From Nereocystis luetkeana (Eukaryota; Sar; Phaeophyceae; Laminariales; Laminariaceae), in the NCBI GenBank assembly GCA_031213475.1, contig JARUPZ010000020.1, positions 4,947,858-5,011,857 on the forward strand: a DNA stretch of 64,000 bases. Reading direction: 5' to 3'. Under the pieces are notes generated by a model. It searched no databases. It saw only the letters and a list, made by a program, of their open reading frames with translations, and was not told the DNA's origin. Position numbers and translations under genes: made by a program. This document shows, in pieces, positions 10,950 through 23,525 of the stretch (position 1 is its first letter; the number at the start of each line of letters is the position of its first letter).

Positions 10950-13900
10950 CTATGAAATAGAGAAACGCCCCAACAGTATAATTGGAGTCCGTTCTTCTCC
11001 TCAGTAGTTTGGGATGAACCAGGCGGTCTCACCTCCCGCGAGGCGCCACCCGTCGCGAAAAGGGAGCTAATGATCATGCATTTATTCAGCCTTGATGAAT
11101 AGGATCATACCTCTCTTCCGAGACGTGGGTACGTGAGAAGAACTTACTTGTCGTCTTGCTGGCAGCAGCCAGATCTGTTGTAGGGGTGGGTGGGTGGGTG
11201 GTCTTTCACAGCTTCTCGCCCCTTATCTCTGTTTTTCTCGGCGAAGCTGCAAATATTTTTTCAAGACAGAGCTCGGGTCGGCTCCCTGGTAATACCGCTT
11301 CTCCGGTAGAACAGGGGCTAGGGGATTTCGAGACCATTCCTTGCACCAGTTCTGACAATAAAACAGTATAGTTGGAGTCCGTTCTTCTCTTCGGTAGTTT
11401 GGGATGAACCAGGTGGTCTCACCTCCCACGGCTGGTGATTCCACCCTCCCTTACTCTAGGCCAGGGTCTGGACTCTCCTTACCTTAGGTATATATATGAA
11501 GGCCTTATCCCACACTACTCGCAGACGGGTTTCCACACTTCGTCTTCGTTATAGTAACGGTTGGTTTCCGAAGGCGGCCCATGACTTGCTGTGGTCGCTG
11601 AGCGGAAACTCGTTGAATTCTCGGTATTGGGCTTCCGAAACTCTCCCTTGATCATACCTTCGCCTCCTGAGCCGGGCGCTACTACCTCGAGCAGCCTCAT
11701 GTACCGTCATGCCGTCTTGGGATTTTTCCAGTACGCCTTCTGCACGATGGTCGCCAAAGACTCTCGTGCTAGGGGGCGCGACACTGTTCCGCCTGACTTA
11801 AACGAGTGCATCGAGAATGCCTGTACCTCGCCTATCTCCTTAGAAATACTTCTTCAGAATAGCTGTCATCTGCTTTGCTGAAATAGGTTCCGAGCCTCTT
11901 ACCAACGTTTCTCCTCGTCGTGTGATTGTTTGAAATAGACAACCCTTCGACATGTCCCTTCCCGCGTAGCGTCCGACTTCGACTAACTGCTCTACCGTTC
12001 GAACCGGGCAAGTCGCCACACACTCCTCTCCGTATGGACCTGTGATGAGGTGATCTGAACCGTCTCGCAGAGTTTTGCCCCACTGAAAAGTAAACATAAG
12101 ACCGCTGCGGTTGGGCAGTCGTAGTATGCGCTGCATGAGCGTCCATGTGAGCTCGTCACCCCTTGTTGTCGTGCTAAAGGCGACGGTAAATAGGGCGATG
12201 TTGCGTGCTAGCAACAGCGTGTTAAGCGTAGACGTTGCTCGTTGTAAGCGCGCCTGGAGTGGGCATACGATTTCGCGCAGATGGCCCCGGAGCAGGGTCG
12301 GCGCTTGCTTAACTAGGACACCGGCCTGCTTTTGTTCTCTCCTTGTGAAATGCATTTACTGGTCTACAAGCTGACACTGCGAACGGGGTTTCCGGTGAGG
12401 CGGGCGTCGCTTCATTCCCCTGTTACGCCCAGTTCCTTTTCGAACACCCCTGGCCGCTTGGATAGGTGATTCGTCCTAAGCGACTCGTGTGCGTTTCTGA
12501 TTGCACTCTCTCCTGTGGACGAGGCTGAGCATGATGACAAGTTTGACGTGCCGACTGCCTCACAGTCTCGCGCATGTACCACCGCCCTCCGACGCAAGCC
12601 GCTTGTATCCCGCCAGCAGAAACATTGTACTGCGGCTTGTGGTTGTGTCTGTTCGATATGTGCGGCACCTCCTGCTCTGCGGCAAGCCAAGAAATTGCTA
12701 AATTGTACTGCTGTGGCACTTCTACTCTTGGTCGAAGCTTGGGCTGCTGCGGCTGTCTCAAATTGTGCCAAATGTTTTGCTAGTGCTACTTCGTTGATGA
12801 GCAACGTGGCTAGTCCTGAGTGTGCCTGGTTTTGCAGGTCCGGCCTGTTCCTACTGCACCATTGGCAATGGCGAAATTGCTCCTCGTTTTCGCCGTGGCA
12901 TCTCGGGCATAACACTCGGGCTCGTGCTGACGATACCTTCACCAGAGATCGCGATGCGCCTTGGATGTCTTCGACGTGCACGCGCGGCTTGAGCTTGCTC
13001 AGTATGCTCACGACGACGCCCAGGGCCGAAAGCATGACGTGCAGTGCCTCCAGATGAGGGGCTTGGCCCGTGTGGGCTGACGCCGGGGTAGCCATCAAAT
13101 CCATGTCAAAGGGTCCTACCCATGACCACAGCTCCGCAAATTTGGAGGGGTCGAGCCGGACGTATTCGCTTACTTCTGGTTGTGACAGATCGTCCTCTTC
13201 GGCGTTGTCTGCGGACGCCACCCATCTGAGTTTCAACGTGAAATCCCCCTCCGCCTGCACCCGAAGCAGACTGGTGATGACCTCGTGCCTGGTCGTGTCC
13301 TTCGCCCGCCCCTTGTTAAATGCATAGAACAACGTTTCGTTGCCTACATCTAGGACGATCGAGGAAATCCTGCGATCTGGGAAGGGCGGTCATGGCAGAA
13401 TAAACGCAAAACCTCTAGTAGTGCGTACGCTTCTTGGGCATTGATGTGCTTTCCCGCCCGTGTTCGTCTGGGAGATTACCTGCCGCTTGGAAAGGGTCGT
13501 GGTCAAGGCTCCGGATTAGACCTCCCCATCCACGGCATGAGGCATCAGTGACCCCTCTCAGTGTAATTCTCGGGTGGGCTGCTTGATACCACGATGCACC
13601 ATTCGACCTGTGGCGCGCTTCTAACCACTTGTCTAGCTCAAATCTGAGGCCACTGTTCGGGGTTACACTGATATCAATATTGGATTTCTCCCCCCCCCCC
13701 TTCCTCTTGGAAATCCGCAATGCGTTTGTACATGTGGTGCCGTGTACAAACCTGCCACCGGAACCGCTACTGTCGTGCTCGTAGATTTCCCGGCTAGTTT
13801 CTCAAGCGTCGTGGACGTGATGTGTTTCTTGCAGATTAGATGGCTTCGTACAGGATGGCTTCCAGTTTCACCAGCTTTGCTTTCGGTACTTCCAAACGCC

Positions 13901-14140
13901 GTAGGATCGAGTCACACACAATTCCCAGGAACACTAAGGGGGTGGATGGCTCCAGTTCGCACTTATCTACGGACATGAAGTAACCTGCCCTGTCAAAAAC
14001 ACTCAAGGCCAGGTATGTCGCTGCTTCGCTGGCGGCCAGCTGCAGTGCCGACGTGAGTCGCCTAGTGGACCGGAAGTTGCACAGGTAAAAATCATCAATC
14101 CAGACGAAGACCGGCATTTTTTCGCGACATGCCGAGGCAT
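10950..14140 (-). mobile_element. DIRS-like (tyrosine-recombinase) retroelement fossil
   Basis: Parts are seen in minus-strand order. A reverse transcriptase segment contains a WIDDFYL-type catalytic box (about 14105-13840). An RNase H-like segment (DASCRGWGGLIRS, then VDNKTLFYAFNKGRA-type) runs about 13720-13140, followed by a linker with CPRCHGENEEQFRHCQWC. A tyrosine recombinase (about 12355-11515) carries FSTTTRGDELTWTL and an HSFKSGG-type box. This combination is the hallmark of DIRS/Ngaro-like elements, which move by recombinase rather than a DDE integrase. The element is broken in several places. Two copies of a 75-bp direct repeat (10965-11040 and 11361-11435) lie at its 3' side. Confidence 0.8.
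10965..11435. repeat. Pair of 75-bp direct repeats at the 3' side of the DIRS-like element
   Basis: AACAGTATAATTGGAGTCCG..GATGAACCAGGCGGTC at 10965-11040 recurs almost unchanged at 11361-11435. Split direct repeats at the ends are known for PAT/Ngaro-type YR elements. Assigning these to that role is inference. Confidence 0.55.
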
Positions 14141-14486
14141 GCCATGGCACCACCTGCGGCAAAACCTTCCACGGCATCTTCCACGGCATACCACGGAACC
14201 TTCCACGGACCTCCACGGCATACCATGGATTCCTAACCCTAGCCCAAACCCTACCCCTAACCCCAACCTAGGCGCCGTGGGCATTGGGGTGCCGTGGGGG
14301 TTGCCATGACATGACGTGGAGTTACCATGGAGTGTCGTGGCGGTTGTCGCGGGGGTTGCCAAGGTACCACCCATGGCATGCCACGGTACCCCCCACGGCA
14401 CCCCTGCCATGAAACCCTATGCCACACCATGGGATGCCGCGGGGATGCCATGGTATGCCATGGGTGGTACCATGGCCATGCCACGA
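14140..14486. repeat. CCATGG / CCACGGCAT degenerate palindromic array
   Basis: About 350 bp built from short variants of CCATGGCAT, CCACGGCAT and GCCATGG, with GC-rich spacers. The same motif occurs on both strands because it is near-palindromic. It lies beside the RT segment of the DIRS-like fossil. No coding function is proposed. Confidence 0.7.
14232..14271. repeat. Short telomere-like CCCTAA tract
   Basis: CCTAACCCTAGCCCAAACCC, then TACCCCTAACCCCAACCTA: about 40 bp of degenerate CCCTAA units inside the CCATGG array. It is consistent with an interstitial telomeric remnant, but too short and impure to be sure. Confidence 0.45.
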
Positions 14487-14689
14487 AAATTCATTATAGT
14501 GTGGAACCCTGTCCCGCTCTCTCACCTCCCCAGACCCCTCGCTGCAAGCGCTCCCTAGCGTTGTTGCCGCCATGCCTATATTTCCTCTCTAATTTAGTGG
14601 ATATTTTTTTTTGTTGCTCGCGATGGTTTCGTTTAGCCCCAATTGGTCACATCGTCGAGCTGCGCACTGGCAGTCGGTGCTAAAACGTA

Positions 14690-14812
14690 TGGTTTACCGT
14701 ATGACAGTAGTCTCGTGGCGTGCATGTATCAGTTCTGGGAGAGCAGTCACAACTCCTGCATGCAAAGCACTCATAACAGGAGCCACCGCTCGGAGGTCCT
14801 TTCGGCACGATG
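14690..14812 (+). repeat. Dispersed repeat F, partner at 37020-37150 (minus)
   Basis: TCTCGTGGCGTGCATGTATC, AGTTCTGGGAGAGCAGTCAC, CCTGCATGCAAAG..ACTCATAA and CCTTTCGGCAC occur in the same order, reverse-complemented, at 37150-37020. No coding capacity was found. Confidence 0.65.
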
Positions 14813-16008
14813 TTTATGTGTTCTTCACATTAAACCATTATTTCTACCCGCCGACATCCAGCACAAGCGGTGGCCGTGCCGGTTCTTCAATCCTATTAAT
14901 AGAACTTACAAGTTCCGTGGTCACAAAACTACGCCCCAGAGGTACTACGTTGCCACGTACCAGGTATGAAGTAAGCCCAGTAAACAACGCAACGCCATGT
15001 CATCATACGGATACGACAGACACGGCATGAATATTCGATGAGTAAGAGAAACGAAAGAAAACAAAGCAACACAAAAACAAAGAAGAGAACTCAAAAGAAG
15101 AAAAAAAAAAAATAGAAGAAACAAACTGTCGTGCCCTCCCGCAGGGGATGTGGCAGACATTTAAAAAGAACGAGCTGGAAAAAAAGGCAGAGGAAAAAAA
15201 ATCACCACTACGAACTTAAGACTTGTAAACAGAGTAAGACTAAGAACCAAGGGAAAATAACAGGTAAACCAAAGCACAAAGCACCCTCCAGGTAGCGGCA
15301 GCAGTTTGTGGTAAGAGTAGCGTAGCCAGGTTATTCCCGCTATTAATAGTCCGCCTGGTACCTTGCTACCCTGTCTGCCGTCTCCGTCTTGCTTTCGTTA
15401 ACTATTCCCGCCCCTCGGTGTCAGATAATACGAAACAAGCAATGCAGGCTCGTCATCCACCCTCGCCAGACGACGACTCCTTTCATACGGCGTATTAACA
15501 GAAGAAGGGAAGAGAAGGAAATAAAATGAAAACTCACAGAGGATAAGCGCGAGAAAAAAAAGACAAACATACAAAGAAAGACACCGTTCGAACCAGCTGC
15601 ACCAGTTGGCGGCACGAATAGGCATGTCCTACTTCCTAGTCGGCCTGGTGCCTTGCTACCCTGTCTGCCATCTCCTGTCTACTTTCGTCCACCGCAGTTT
15701 CCGTTATACTCTTCCTGTTCCCCCCCCTCCCGGCATTCCCTTAGTCGGGCTTTCGGCCACTCCTCCTGTTGCCCCCCATTTTCCCTCCCATTCCCTTGGA
15801 CACCACCCACGGCAGATGCGCGGCGCTACCAACTTAGCTCAGCCTCATCCTCGTGCCACCTCACCATGAACCGGTTGGCTGCTTCGAGGATCCCCCGGTA
15901 ACACTTCCCGGCCTTTTTTGCTGCAGTGGATCAGAGCGCGGTCTCAACGCCAGACACCAAGGGGGCAAGTTCCGTTGACCCTTCTGTGGCTTGGAACTCC
16001 CCAAGGTC
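14812..16008 (-). mobile_element. LINE-A copy 6
   Basis: Reverse-orientation LINE-A from its 3' terminus (14812) through the UTR into the ORF C-terminus. The CACCTCACCATGAACCGGTT block near 15860 matches 3500-3520. The 3' end tail is mutated (TGTGTTCTTCACATTAAACC). TACCAGGTA is present at 14958-14966, where copy 5 has plain TA. Confidence 0.85.
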
Positions 16009-16453
16009 TATGCAATGTCGTGTAACCATACTGGATACGACAGGCACAATATACACATTCTATGAAAAGGAAGAAAACGAAAGCAAACAAAGAAACACAC
16101 AAAGAAGACGAGTCGAAAGAGAAAATGAAAAACTTAGAAATAGAAGAAAAAAACTGTCGTGCCCCCCACAGGGGATGTGGCAGTCGCTTGGAAAAAACGA
16201 GCTGAAGAAGAAGAAAAAATCACTACTTGTAAACAGAGTAGGACTGAGAACCAAGGGAAACTAACAGGCACCCGAAGCACAAAGCACCTTCCAGGTAGCC
16301 GCAGCATTCTTTGGTACGTAGCATAGCCAGGTTGTCCCTGCTAGTCCGCCTGGTACCTTGCTACCCTGTCTGCTGTCTCGTCCAGCGTTCACCAACTATG
16401 CCCCGGCCCTCGGCGTCAGACAATACAAAACAAGTAAAGCAGGCTCGTCATCC
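16009..16453 (-). mobile_element. LINE-A copy 7, left part
   Basis: Starts abruptly at AATGTCGTGTAACCATACTG without the last 190 bp of the LINE and runs to GGCTCGTCATCC, where the LTR element begins. The continuation of the same LINE resumes at 25154. Confidence 0.82.
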
Positions 16454-16957
16454 TTTGATGTGGGAGATATGGTAAGGGTGCCAGAGATGACGACCCACAG
16501 AAGAAGTGTGACACAGGTGTCTGTGCTTGGCCAAACTCAGACGCAGTTCGTATAGACGTTCTCTTACAGTATTGACGCGCGGCTTGCTCTAAGGGGCAAG
16601 AGACGAGTGAGCAAGGAGGGAGGGGGGAAGCAGCTGGATTTTGAAGACCGAAGTATTATCTGTCTTCAACCGGCTATAATCTACTGGCAAGGGAACACAT
16701 GTCACCCTCAACTTCAATAGTGCAACATCCCGTAAAACCTGACGTATGAACATACTACGTAGTGCAACACCCCGTGAAACCTGTATGAGCATACCATATA
16801 GTGCACCACCCCGTGAAACCTGCATGAACATAGCACGTGCGTATATCGCTGTCTCCTCGGCTACTTAGATACTAGACTGCGTATCCTTTCTGCAAAGACA
16901 ACTATATTATCTACTGATGGTTGGTCTACATACTATAAGCCAATGTACTCTATCACA
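16454..16957 (-). repeat. LTR (3' LTR of the gypsy-type fossil)
   Basis: Matches 24598-25153. It contains a 38-bp tandem motif in three copies (TAGTGCAACACCCCGTGAAA.., 16717-16840). The terminus CTATCACA pairs with TGTGAT at the other end. Confidence 0.85.
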
Positions 16958-17691
16958 TTAGCCCACCCTGAATTGCCGTAGATGCAGATCCCACGACGAT
17001 ACAGAGATGGCTACTTAGACATCAGAAAATCGAAAGAGCGGGTCGAAGATACTGCTATTCAAAACAACCAACAGCCCATTTGAGACCATAGACCACACAC
17101 CTCGTAAATGAGGCTAAGACGCATCTGGTAGGGGCAGCATTCGTGCTAGAGAAATAAATGAAAGAGTGGCGACACAAAAGGATGTCCGCCATGGTAGAAT
17201 ACGAAACTAGAGATGCCAAGGGGCGGCCGGCAACCGTAGGCCCGATGTACCACGTCGTGGCTATCCGCGGTGTAGGCCTACGAGAAAGGCGTGAGAAACC
17301 GAGCAAAGTAAGGCACAAACTTGGAAGCTGACGAACAAGCCGGCAATCGCCTTGATCTAGGGCGAAGTCCACATGAAGCTAGAGCGCGAAGGACGCAACA
17401 GGGTCCCTACGAGTTTTTAACCAAAACGAAACGAAAAAAAGGAACAAAGGAGCAAGGAAAGAAAGAAAAGAAAGAAAGAAGGAAACAAGAAGAAGGGAGA
17501 AAAAATAAAGACCGAAGACCGAAGACAGCCCCGAATAAAAGGAAAAAAAGAAGGTTCAACAGAAAGGTAGACCCTGGAGGTACAATAGCGCTTTTTGTTG
17601 CGTATTGCGTCCTAGCGAAACAAAAGAAACGTGAGGTGCTAGATGGAATCAACACACAGAGCGAACGCGTGTCAAAGACAGCGGACGCACA

Positions 17692-17849
17692 GAATATACC
17701 GGTCCCGAAACTAGTATACGACAATCTAACGCATCCGCCGACCATCAGCTACTGTTAACTGGTGAGCGCTCGGAATATACCGGTCCCGAAACTAGTATAC
17801 GACAATCTAACGCATCCGCCTACCATCAGCTACTGTTAACTGGTGAGCG
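17692..17849. repeat. 77-bp tandem duplication in the gypsy-type fossil
   Basis: Units at 17692-17768 and 17773-17849 differ at about one position (CCGCCGACC versus CCGCCTACC). The near identity suggests a very recent duplication. A G-run follows at 17859. Confidence 0.9.
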
Positions 17850-20619
17850 GACGAGTGGTGGGGGGGGGGGGGTGCATTAGCATTTCGTAGTACACCGCGT
17901 GCTAGTCCTCCAGCCTGATGACGCTGAAGGTACCAAGATCCTCGGGTCGCGCTCCGTCAAGTGGTGTACAGGGACGGAAGTAGAGTAATCTTGATCAGGC
18001 CCGGGTCGTCGAGGGAGCGGACGATGTAGGAGTCAGCGGAGGAGGTGTTCGTCGAGCCGTGGGGGGCAACTTTGCCCAACCACCAGAGACCATCGCGGAC
18101 CTTGTACCCGAGGTGCGCCCCGGCGGGTAGAGGTGAAGAGCTGAAGCGATGAAGCCAGAGGGTGCATGGTACGAGGTTGTACCCGGGAGCGAGGAAGATT
18201 TCACCTCGGGGCCGCGATAGTTCGCGGTGAGCGGCCCCGATGCGCATCTGGCGGTATAGACCGTTGGTATGGCGATGCTGTGAAGGGGGGCCCGAACAAT
18301 AGCGGGGGGTGTGAGATCGGTGGAGCTGTAGGTCTTGTTCGTGTTCCCAAGAAGAGCTAAGGAGTCCGGCCCAGTGTGTTTCGTACATCACGGCAAGAAC
18401 GCCTCCCCGGCCACGCATGAGTTGGTGTACAGAGATCTGGTCAACCTCGAGGCGTTCGAGCGGTGGAGAGATGTCGCCGAGGGTGACGTGGAATGGCGGG
18501 GACTTGGTGGAGAAGGAGCTGAGCACGTACTTAGTCAGGTCGGCCTGTACGTGTTTCGGGAGATCGTCGATGTCGTCGGGGGTTCCGGCGGGGCTTGCAG
18601 CGGAGAACGGAGACGCGGTGCTTGGAGTCCCGGCCCGGCATATCCGAGGGAATGTCCAAATACAGGAGCTTGTCGTGATGGGCCGTCCATCCGGAACGGC
18701 TGAGGGTGGTGCTGGGCCCATGGCAAGGATCCTGAACGTGTCAATCCAGTTGAAGGAGAGTTTGGTCTTGAGAACGGTGGCGTCGATGCCATTCTTGGCA
18801 CCCTAGCGGATAGTGGCAGAGGTGTTGTAGATCCATGCCCAACCACCGACAGAAAACGGAGGGGACAGGCGGAGGGCGACCATGATGGGGGCGTTGCGGC
18901 GGCCAAGGCGCGAGATGTAGACAGCGTGGAGTTCCCGGGACAGTGCGGTAGGCGCGTTGCTGGCGAGCAGTGGCGAGGTCAATGTAAGCGAGCTGGTCCC
19001 GGTTGAGGCTTTGATGTCCGCCGATGCTGGGAGAGTCGAACACGGTGAGGGGGAGGCGAGGCAGCCGGCTAATGTGTACTTCGTTGGGGGCCATCCCAGT
19101 AGGCGAGGCAGCCGGCTAATGTGTACGTCGTTGGGGGCCATCCCGGTCGCCGCGCTGACGGAGTTGTTGTAGGCGTTTTCGGTGTGAGGAAGATGCAAGT
19201 CCCAATCGTTTTGCAATTCGTTTCCGACCATGGCGAGCATCAGGGCCATGGTGTGGTTGACGCGTTCGACGCGGCCGTTGGTGCAGGGATGGTACGAGCT
19301 CGTGGAGATTTTGTTGGTGCCGAGGCGCTCATAGAGGGCGCGAGAGAGTTTGGCGCAGCATTGAAGACCGTCGTCGGGAAGGAGAGTAACGGGGCATCCC
19401 CAGAGAGGGATGTAGCGATCGACCAGTATATCGGCCGTGCCGAATGCGGCGAACTCGGCCTCAGTAGTGGCGTATATGTCGGCGCGGGGGCTGAACTGGT
19501 CGGTGAAAAGGAGAATATAAGGCGTTGCCCCGAGGCGTGATGGGGCAAAGGCCCAAAATAGTCGACGCTGACGAGAATACCGGGGCCGTTTGGTAGTGGC
19601 AGGGAGAGAGTGGGCCAACGAATTGTTTGGCGCGAAAACTTTCGCGCCTGGCACTTGAGGCAGCGGCGGATCCATCAGCGGGTGGACATGTCCATGCCAA
19701 TCCACCAGTAGAAGCGCATAACCATGCTGGGTGTCCGAGCAACATCCAGGTGGCAAGAGGTGGTGGAGTGGCATGTGTGTAGGACCCACGGTCGCATCAA
19801 CATTGGGACGTAAATGCGAGGTGGCGATGTGAGGGGCTGCGGTGTAGTCGAACGAGGTTGGCCCAGAGGAGCCGTATGTGTTCGGTGAACGAGAAGGACT
19901 GTGTCGTCGTCGGTTGTATGTCGCTCATATTTCGCGGCGAGGGCGAGGACCTCCGAGAGAGGTGGGCGACAGGTCGAAGGAATGTAATCCAAGAGGTCGC
20001 CCGGTGGCGGTGAAGATGAGCCCAAGGGAAGGTATCGCATGGTAGCGGAGCAAAGAGATTCGGTGCGTTGTTCGCGCGCCCAGTCGGTGTAGGTGTAACG
20101 CCCAACGCAGGAACTAAGGTGGGGGTCGTCAGCAGACCGGACAACGGGTTCAAGGTAGCGGGGGTGGTTGAATAGCGGAGGGCGGGGGAGAAGGCCCTGT
20201 TGTGGAGGACCGTGGTGGTGGCAGGAACGCTGGTGAGGTAGCGCCGGCTGGAGTCGCTGGCGAGGGCGAGTCTTGGTCGGCGCTGCGGCGAGTTGCGCTC
20301 GGTCGTCGAGGTAGTGGTCTGCGCGCTACGGCAGGCGGACGGCGGTGGGTTGGTGGTGGTCTTGAGACTGCCGTGTAGCTGACGTTCGCCGGCCAAATCC
20401 GTAGCTTGTCGGAGTAAGGGGAGTCCCAGCGGCAGCGACAGAACGGCGACGGGCCCGAGAAGAAATTAAGCCCGACGAGGAACGAGGAGTGGCCGAAAGT
20501 GAGACGCCCAAGGTGGGCGATGGAGAGACTAAGGTTGGCCTGGAAGCCACACCAGCAGGAGCGACAGCGATCACGGCGACTTTCACGGAGCTGGAAGGCG
20601 TTTAGGCGATGGGGTCCAG

Positions 20620-21060
20620 GATCGAGAGGTGACCGACGAAGACGCTGCGAGGCGAGGCGACGGTGGGGTCTCGGGCAAAGCGGGGGGCGGCGGGAAGGCT
20701 GCGAGGCGGTCCAGCGGCGGGATCTTGAGCAAGGCGGGGGCCGGCGGGAGGGTTGCGAGGCGATCCAGCGGCAGTATCTTGGGCAAAGCGGGGGCCGGCG
20801 AGAAAGAAGTCTGTGAGGTGGTCCAGCGGCGGTATCTTGAGCAAGGCGGGGGCCGGCGGAAGGGCTGCGAGGCGGTCCAGCGGCGGTATCTTGAGCAAAG
20901 CGGGGGGCGGCGGGATGGCTGCGAGGCGGTCCAGCGACGGTATCTTGGGCAAAACGGGGGCCGGCGTGGAGGCTGCAAGGCGGTCCAGCAGCGGTATCTT
21001 GGGCGAAACGGGGGCCGCCGTGGAGGCTGCAAGGCGGTCCAGCAGCGGGTTCTTGGACGG
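20620..21060 (-). repeat. Coding minisatellite in the gypsy-type fossil
   Basis: About seven 60-bp units encode a repeated AAGPPCSLHAGPRFAQDT-like peptide on the minus strand, between the RNase H and integrase zones. The unit keeps its length as a multiple of three. Confidence 0.8.
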
Positions 21061-22849
21061 CGGCAGAAGCCACAATAGGGTAACGGGTATAAACCAAGTC
21101 CGAGATGTCCATACGTGGTCCGAGGCGGCGGAAATCACCGAAGTCATCGTCGGTGCAAGGGAGTGGTGGGATGGTGTCGCACGGAACGGGTGAGGATGGG
21201 ACGAGCCCACCCAAACCGATGCCCGGGGTGGAGGGGTCGATCGGAGTAAAACCACAGGCTTGGATAAGGTAGATGCCGACGGTGTCGGGAGTGGTTAGGC
21301 GGTTGGGTCCGGTGCGGTCGAGGTCGGCGGCTGGTTGTGGAAGTCGAGAAAGAAAATCGGCATTGCCATTGGCGGAGCCTCTCCGGTATTCCAGGGTGTA
21401 GGAGTAAGCGGAGAGAAACTCCAGCCAGCGTTGGACGCGAGCGTTGTGTTCGCCGACCTTAGTGATGCTCTCAAGCGCCTTGTGGTCAGAGTAGATGCGG
21501 AACTTGGTGGACCAGAGGTGACCGCGGAGACGTTTGATGGCCCAAACGATGCTGCCGGCTTCGAGGTCAAGAGGGGTCCAGGACCGTTCGTTGTCGTGGG
21601 TGGTGCGGCTGATAAAGACGATGGGACGGACAGAGCCGTCGGGTTGTTCTTGTTCGAGAGTCGCGCCAAAACCGTCGATGCTGGCGTCGCAGTGAAGGCG
21701 AAAAGGTCGGGAGTTGTCGGCAACGTCCCAGCCCGGGTAGACCAAGATCGGGGGAGTAGCGAGTTCGTGAAGGATCTGGCGGACAATGGTTTCCATTTCT
21801 GAGGTGAAAACGAACTTAACACCTTGTTTAAGCAGGGCGTTAATGGGTCGGAGCCGAGTGGAAAGGTTCTTCAGGAAATTCCGGTAGTATCCGATGCCTC
21901 CAACAAGTGAGCGCACCGGCTTGGTGTTCTTAGGCATGGGCATCTGAGTTAGTGCGGCGACCTTGTCGGCATTAGGGTTAACGCCAGAGGAGGAAATCAT
22001 GAGTCCCAAGAAGTCAGCGCTGGTAGCACCAAGTTTGGCTTTCGAGGGAGAAAGCTTGAGGTTGTGTTTTCGAAGGCATTCACAAAGGGAGCGGATGTTG
22101 GCGACGTGAGCCGCGGGGTCAGGGTCAAAAACTATGACGTCGTCGAGGTAGGCCGCAACACGGTCAAGGTCTTTGATGACCTCGTTGATGACCTTGACGG
22201 AGCATCCAGGCGCGGCGCTGCTTCCCTGAGGCATGACGAGCCACTCAAAGAGTCGGGTGGGTGTGCAGAAGGCAGTCAGCGGTATAGTGTCCTTGTCGAT
22301 GGTGATTTGGTGGAACGAAGACACGAGATCGAACAAGGAGAAGGTGTGGCCCTTTCCGAAAAAGACCGGTTTGGGAGGGCGGGAGTCATTTACTCGAGGG
22401 AGGAAGGGGGGGGGGGAAGCCGAAAAATAATCGAAAATAAGGCAAACATCCGGAGGAAGGTGGACACGGGAACATGGTGCCCGTCGAACGGGTGGAAGAG
22501 GGTACCCTACCAACCATGTACTCGACTCGCTTGGTGACTCAAAAATAAAGCTCTTGGTAAATTCATCTTCCAATTCTTCATTCTGTAACTGAAGACCGCT
22601 GTCGGTTGCTGTCAGATGAATACTGCTGGTGTTTGCGTCTTCTACGTCGCAAAATGTGTTTCTGTTCGTCGGAAGTTCGACAGATTGTTTATCCAGAAAA
22701 ACGTTACCATCAGCACGGCCCAAAATCCCAGTGTGCCGTTTAAAATTCCGTCACATTTATTCAAGGTTACAATAGTGTGCAATTCTCGAAAATAAAAATG
22801 CGATTATGCCTGTCCAAAATTACTCGTGAATCGTCGACAATTTGGCCAT

Positions 22850-23525
22850 AGCTATCCAAAGCCGCAAAAGTGTGCAGATCCGGGGGAAAAAATGCTATTA
22901 GCACGGCTGGAATTTACGTATGTTTCGTCGGAAAGTGCATCACCCGAGGGACTTGCATGTTTTGGCAAATCTGAAAAAAATAATCCGATTAGGACAAGTA
23001 GAATTCACGTATGTTTCGTCAAAAAAATCACCACTCACGAGACCTGCGCATTTTGGCAAATCCAAAAAGAAGTGCTATGAAGACGACTGGAATTTACGTA
23101 TGTTTCGTCGAAAAATTCATCACTAAAGGGACCTGCGTATGTTGGCAAATCTGAAAAAAGTGCGATTACGATGAGTAGAATTTACGTATGTTTCGTCAAA
23201 AAATCATCACTCACGGGGCCTGCCAATTTGGCAAACCCCAAAAAAAATGCGATTACGACGAGTAGAATTTACGTATTACCTGGTATATGTTTCGTCGCAA
23301 ACTTCATCACTCACGGAACCTGAGCCTTTTGGCCAATCCGAAAACAAAATGCGATTACGACGAGTAGAATTTACGTATGTTTTGTCGAAAAGTACATCAC
23401 CCGGGGGACTTGCGTGTTTTGGCAAATTAAATCTGAAAAAAAAAATGCGATTACGACGAGTAGAATTTACGTATGTATGTGTCGTCCAAAACTTCATCAC
23501 TAACGGGACCTGTGTCCAACAGTAC
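22850..23525. repeat. 84- to 90-bp minisatellite, about 8 units
   Basis: The unit reads GCGATTACGACGAGTAGAAT, TTACGTATGTTTCGTC, then a variable AAAATTCATCACTCACGGGA block and CCTGCGTGTTTTGGCAAATC. Array identity is high. One unit (about 23271-23290) has TACCTGGTA inserted in ACGTATGTTTCG. The array lies in the gag-side part of the LTR fossil. Confidence 0.88.

Noticed and set aside
22850-23525. CRISPR-like spacing of repeats
   Set aside because: Units are contiguous 84- to 90-bp tandem repeats with no unique spacers, in a eukaryotic retroelement. Not a CRISPR array.
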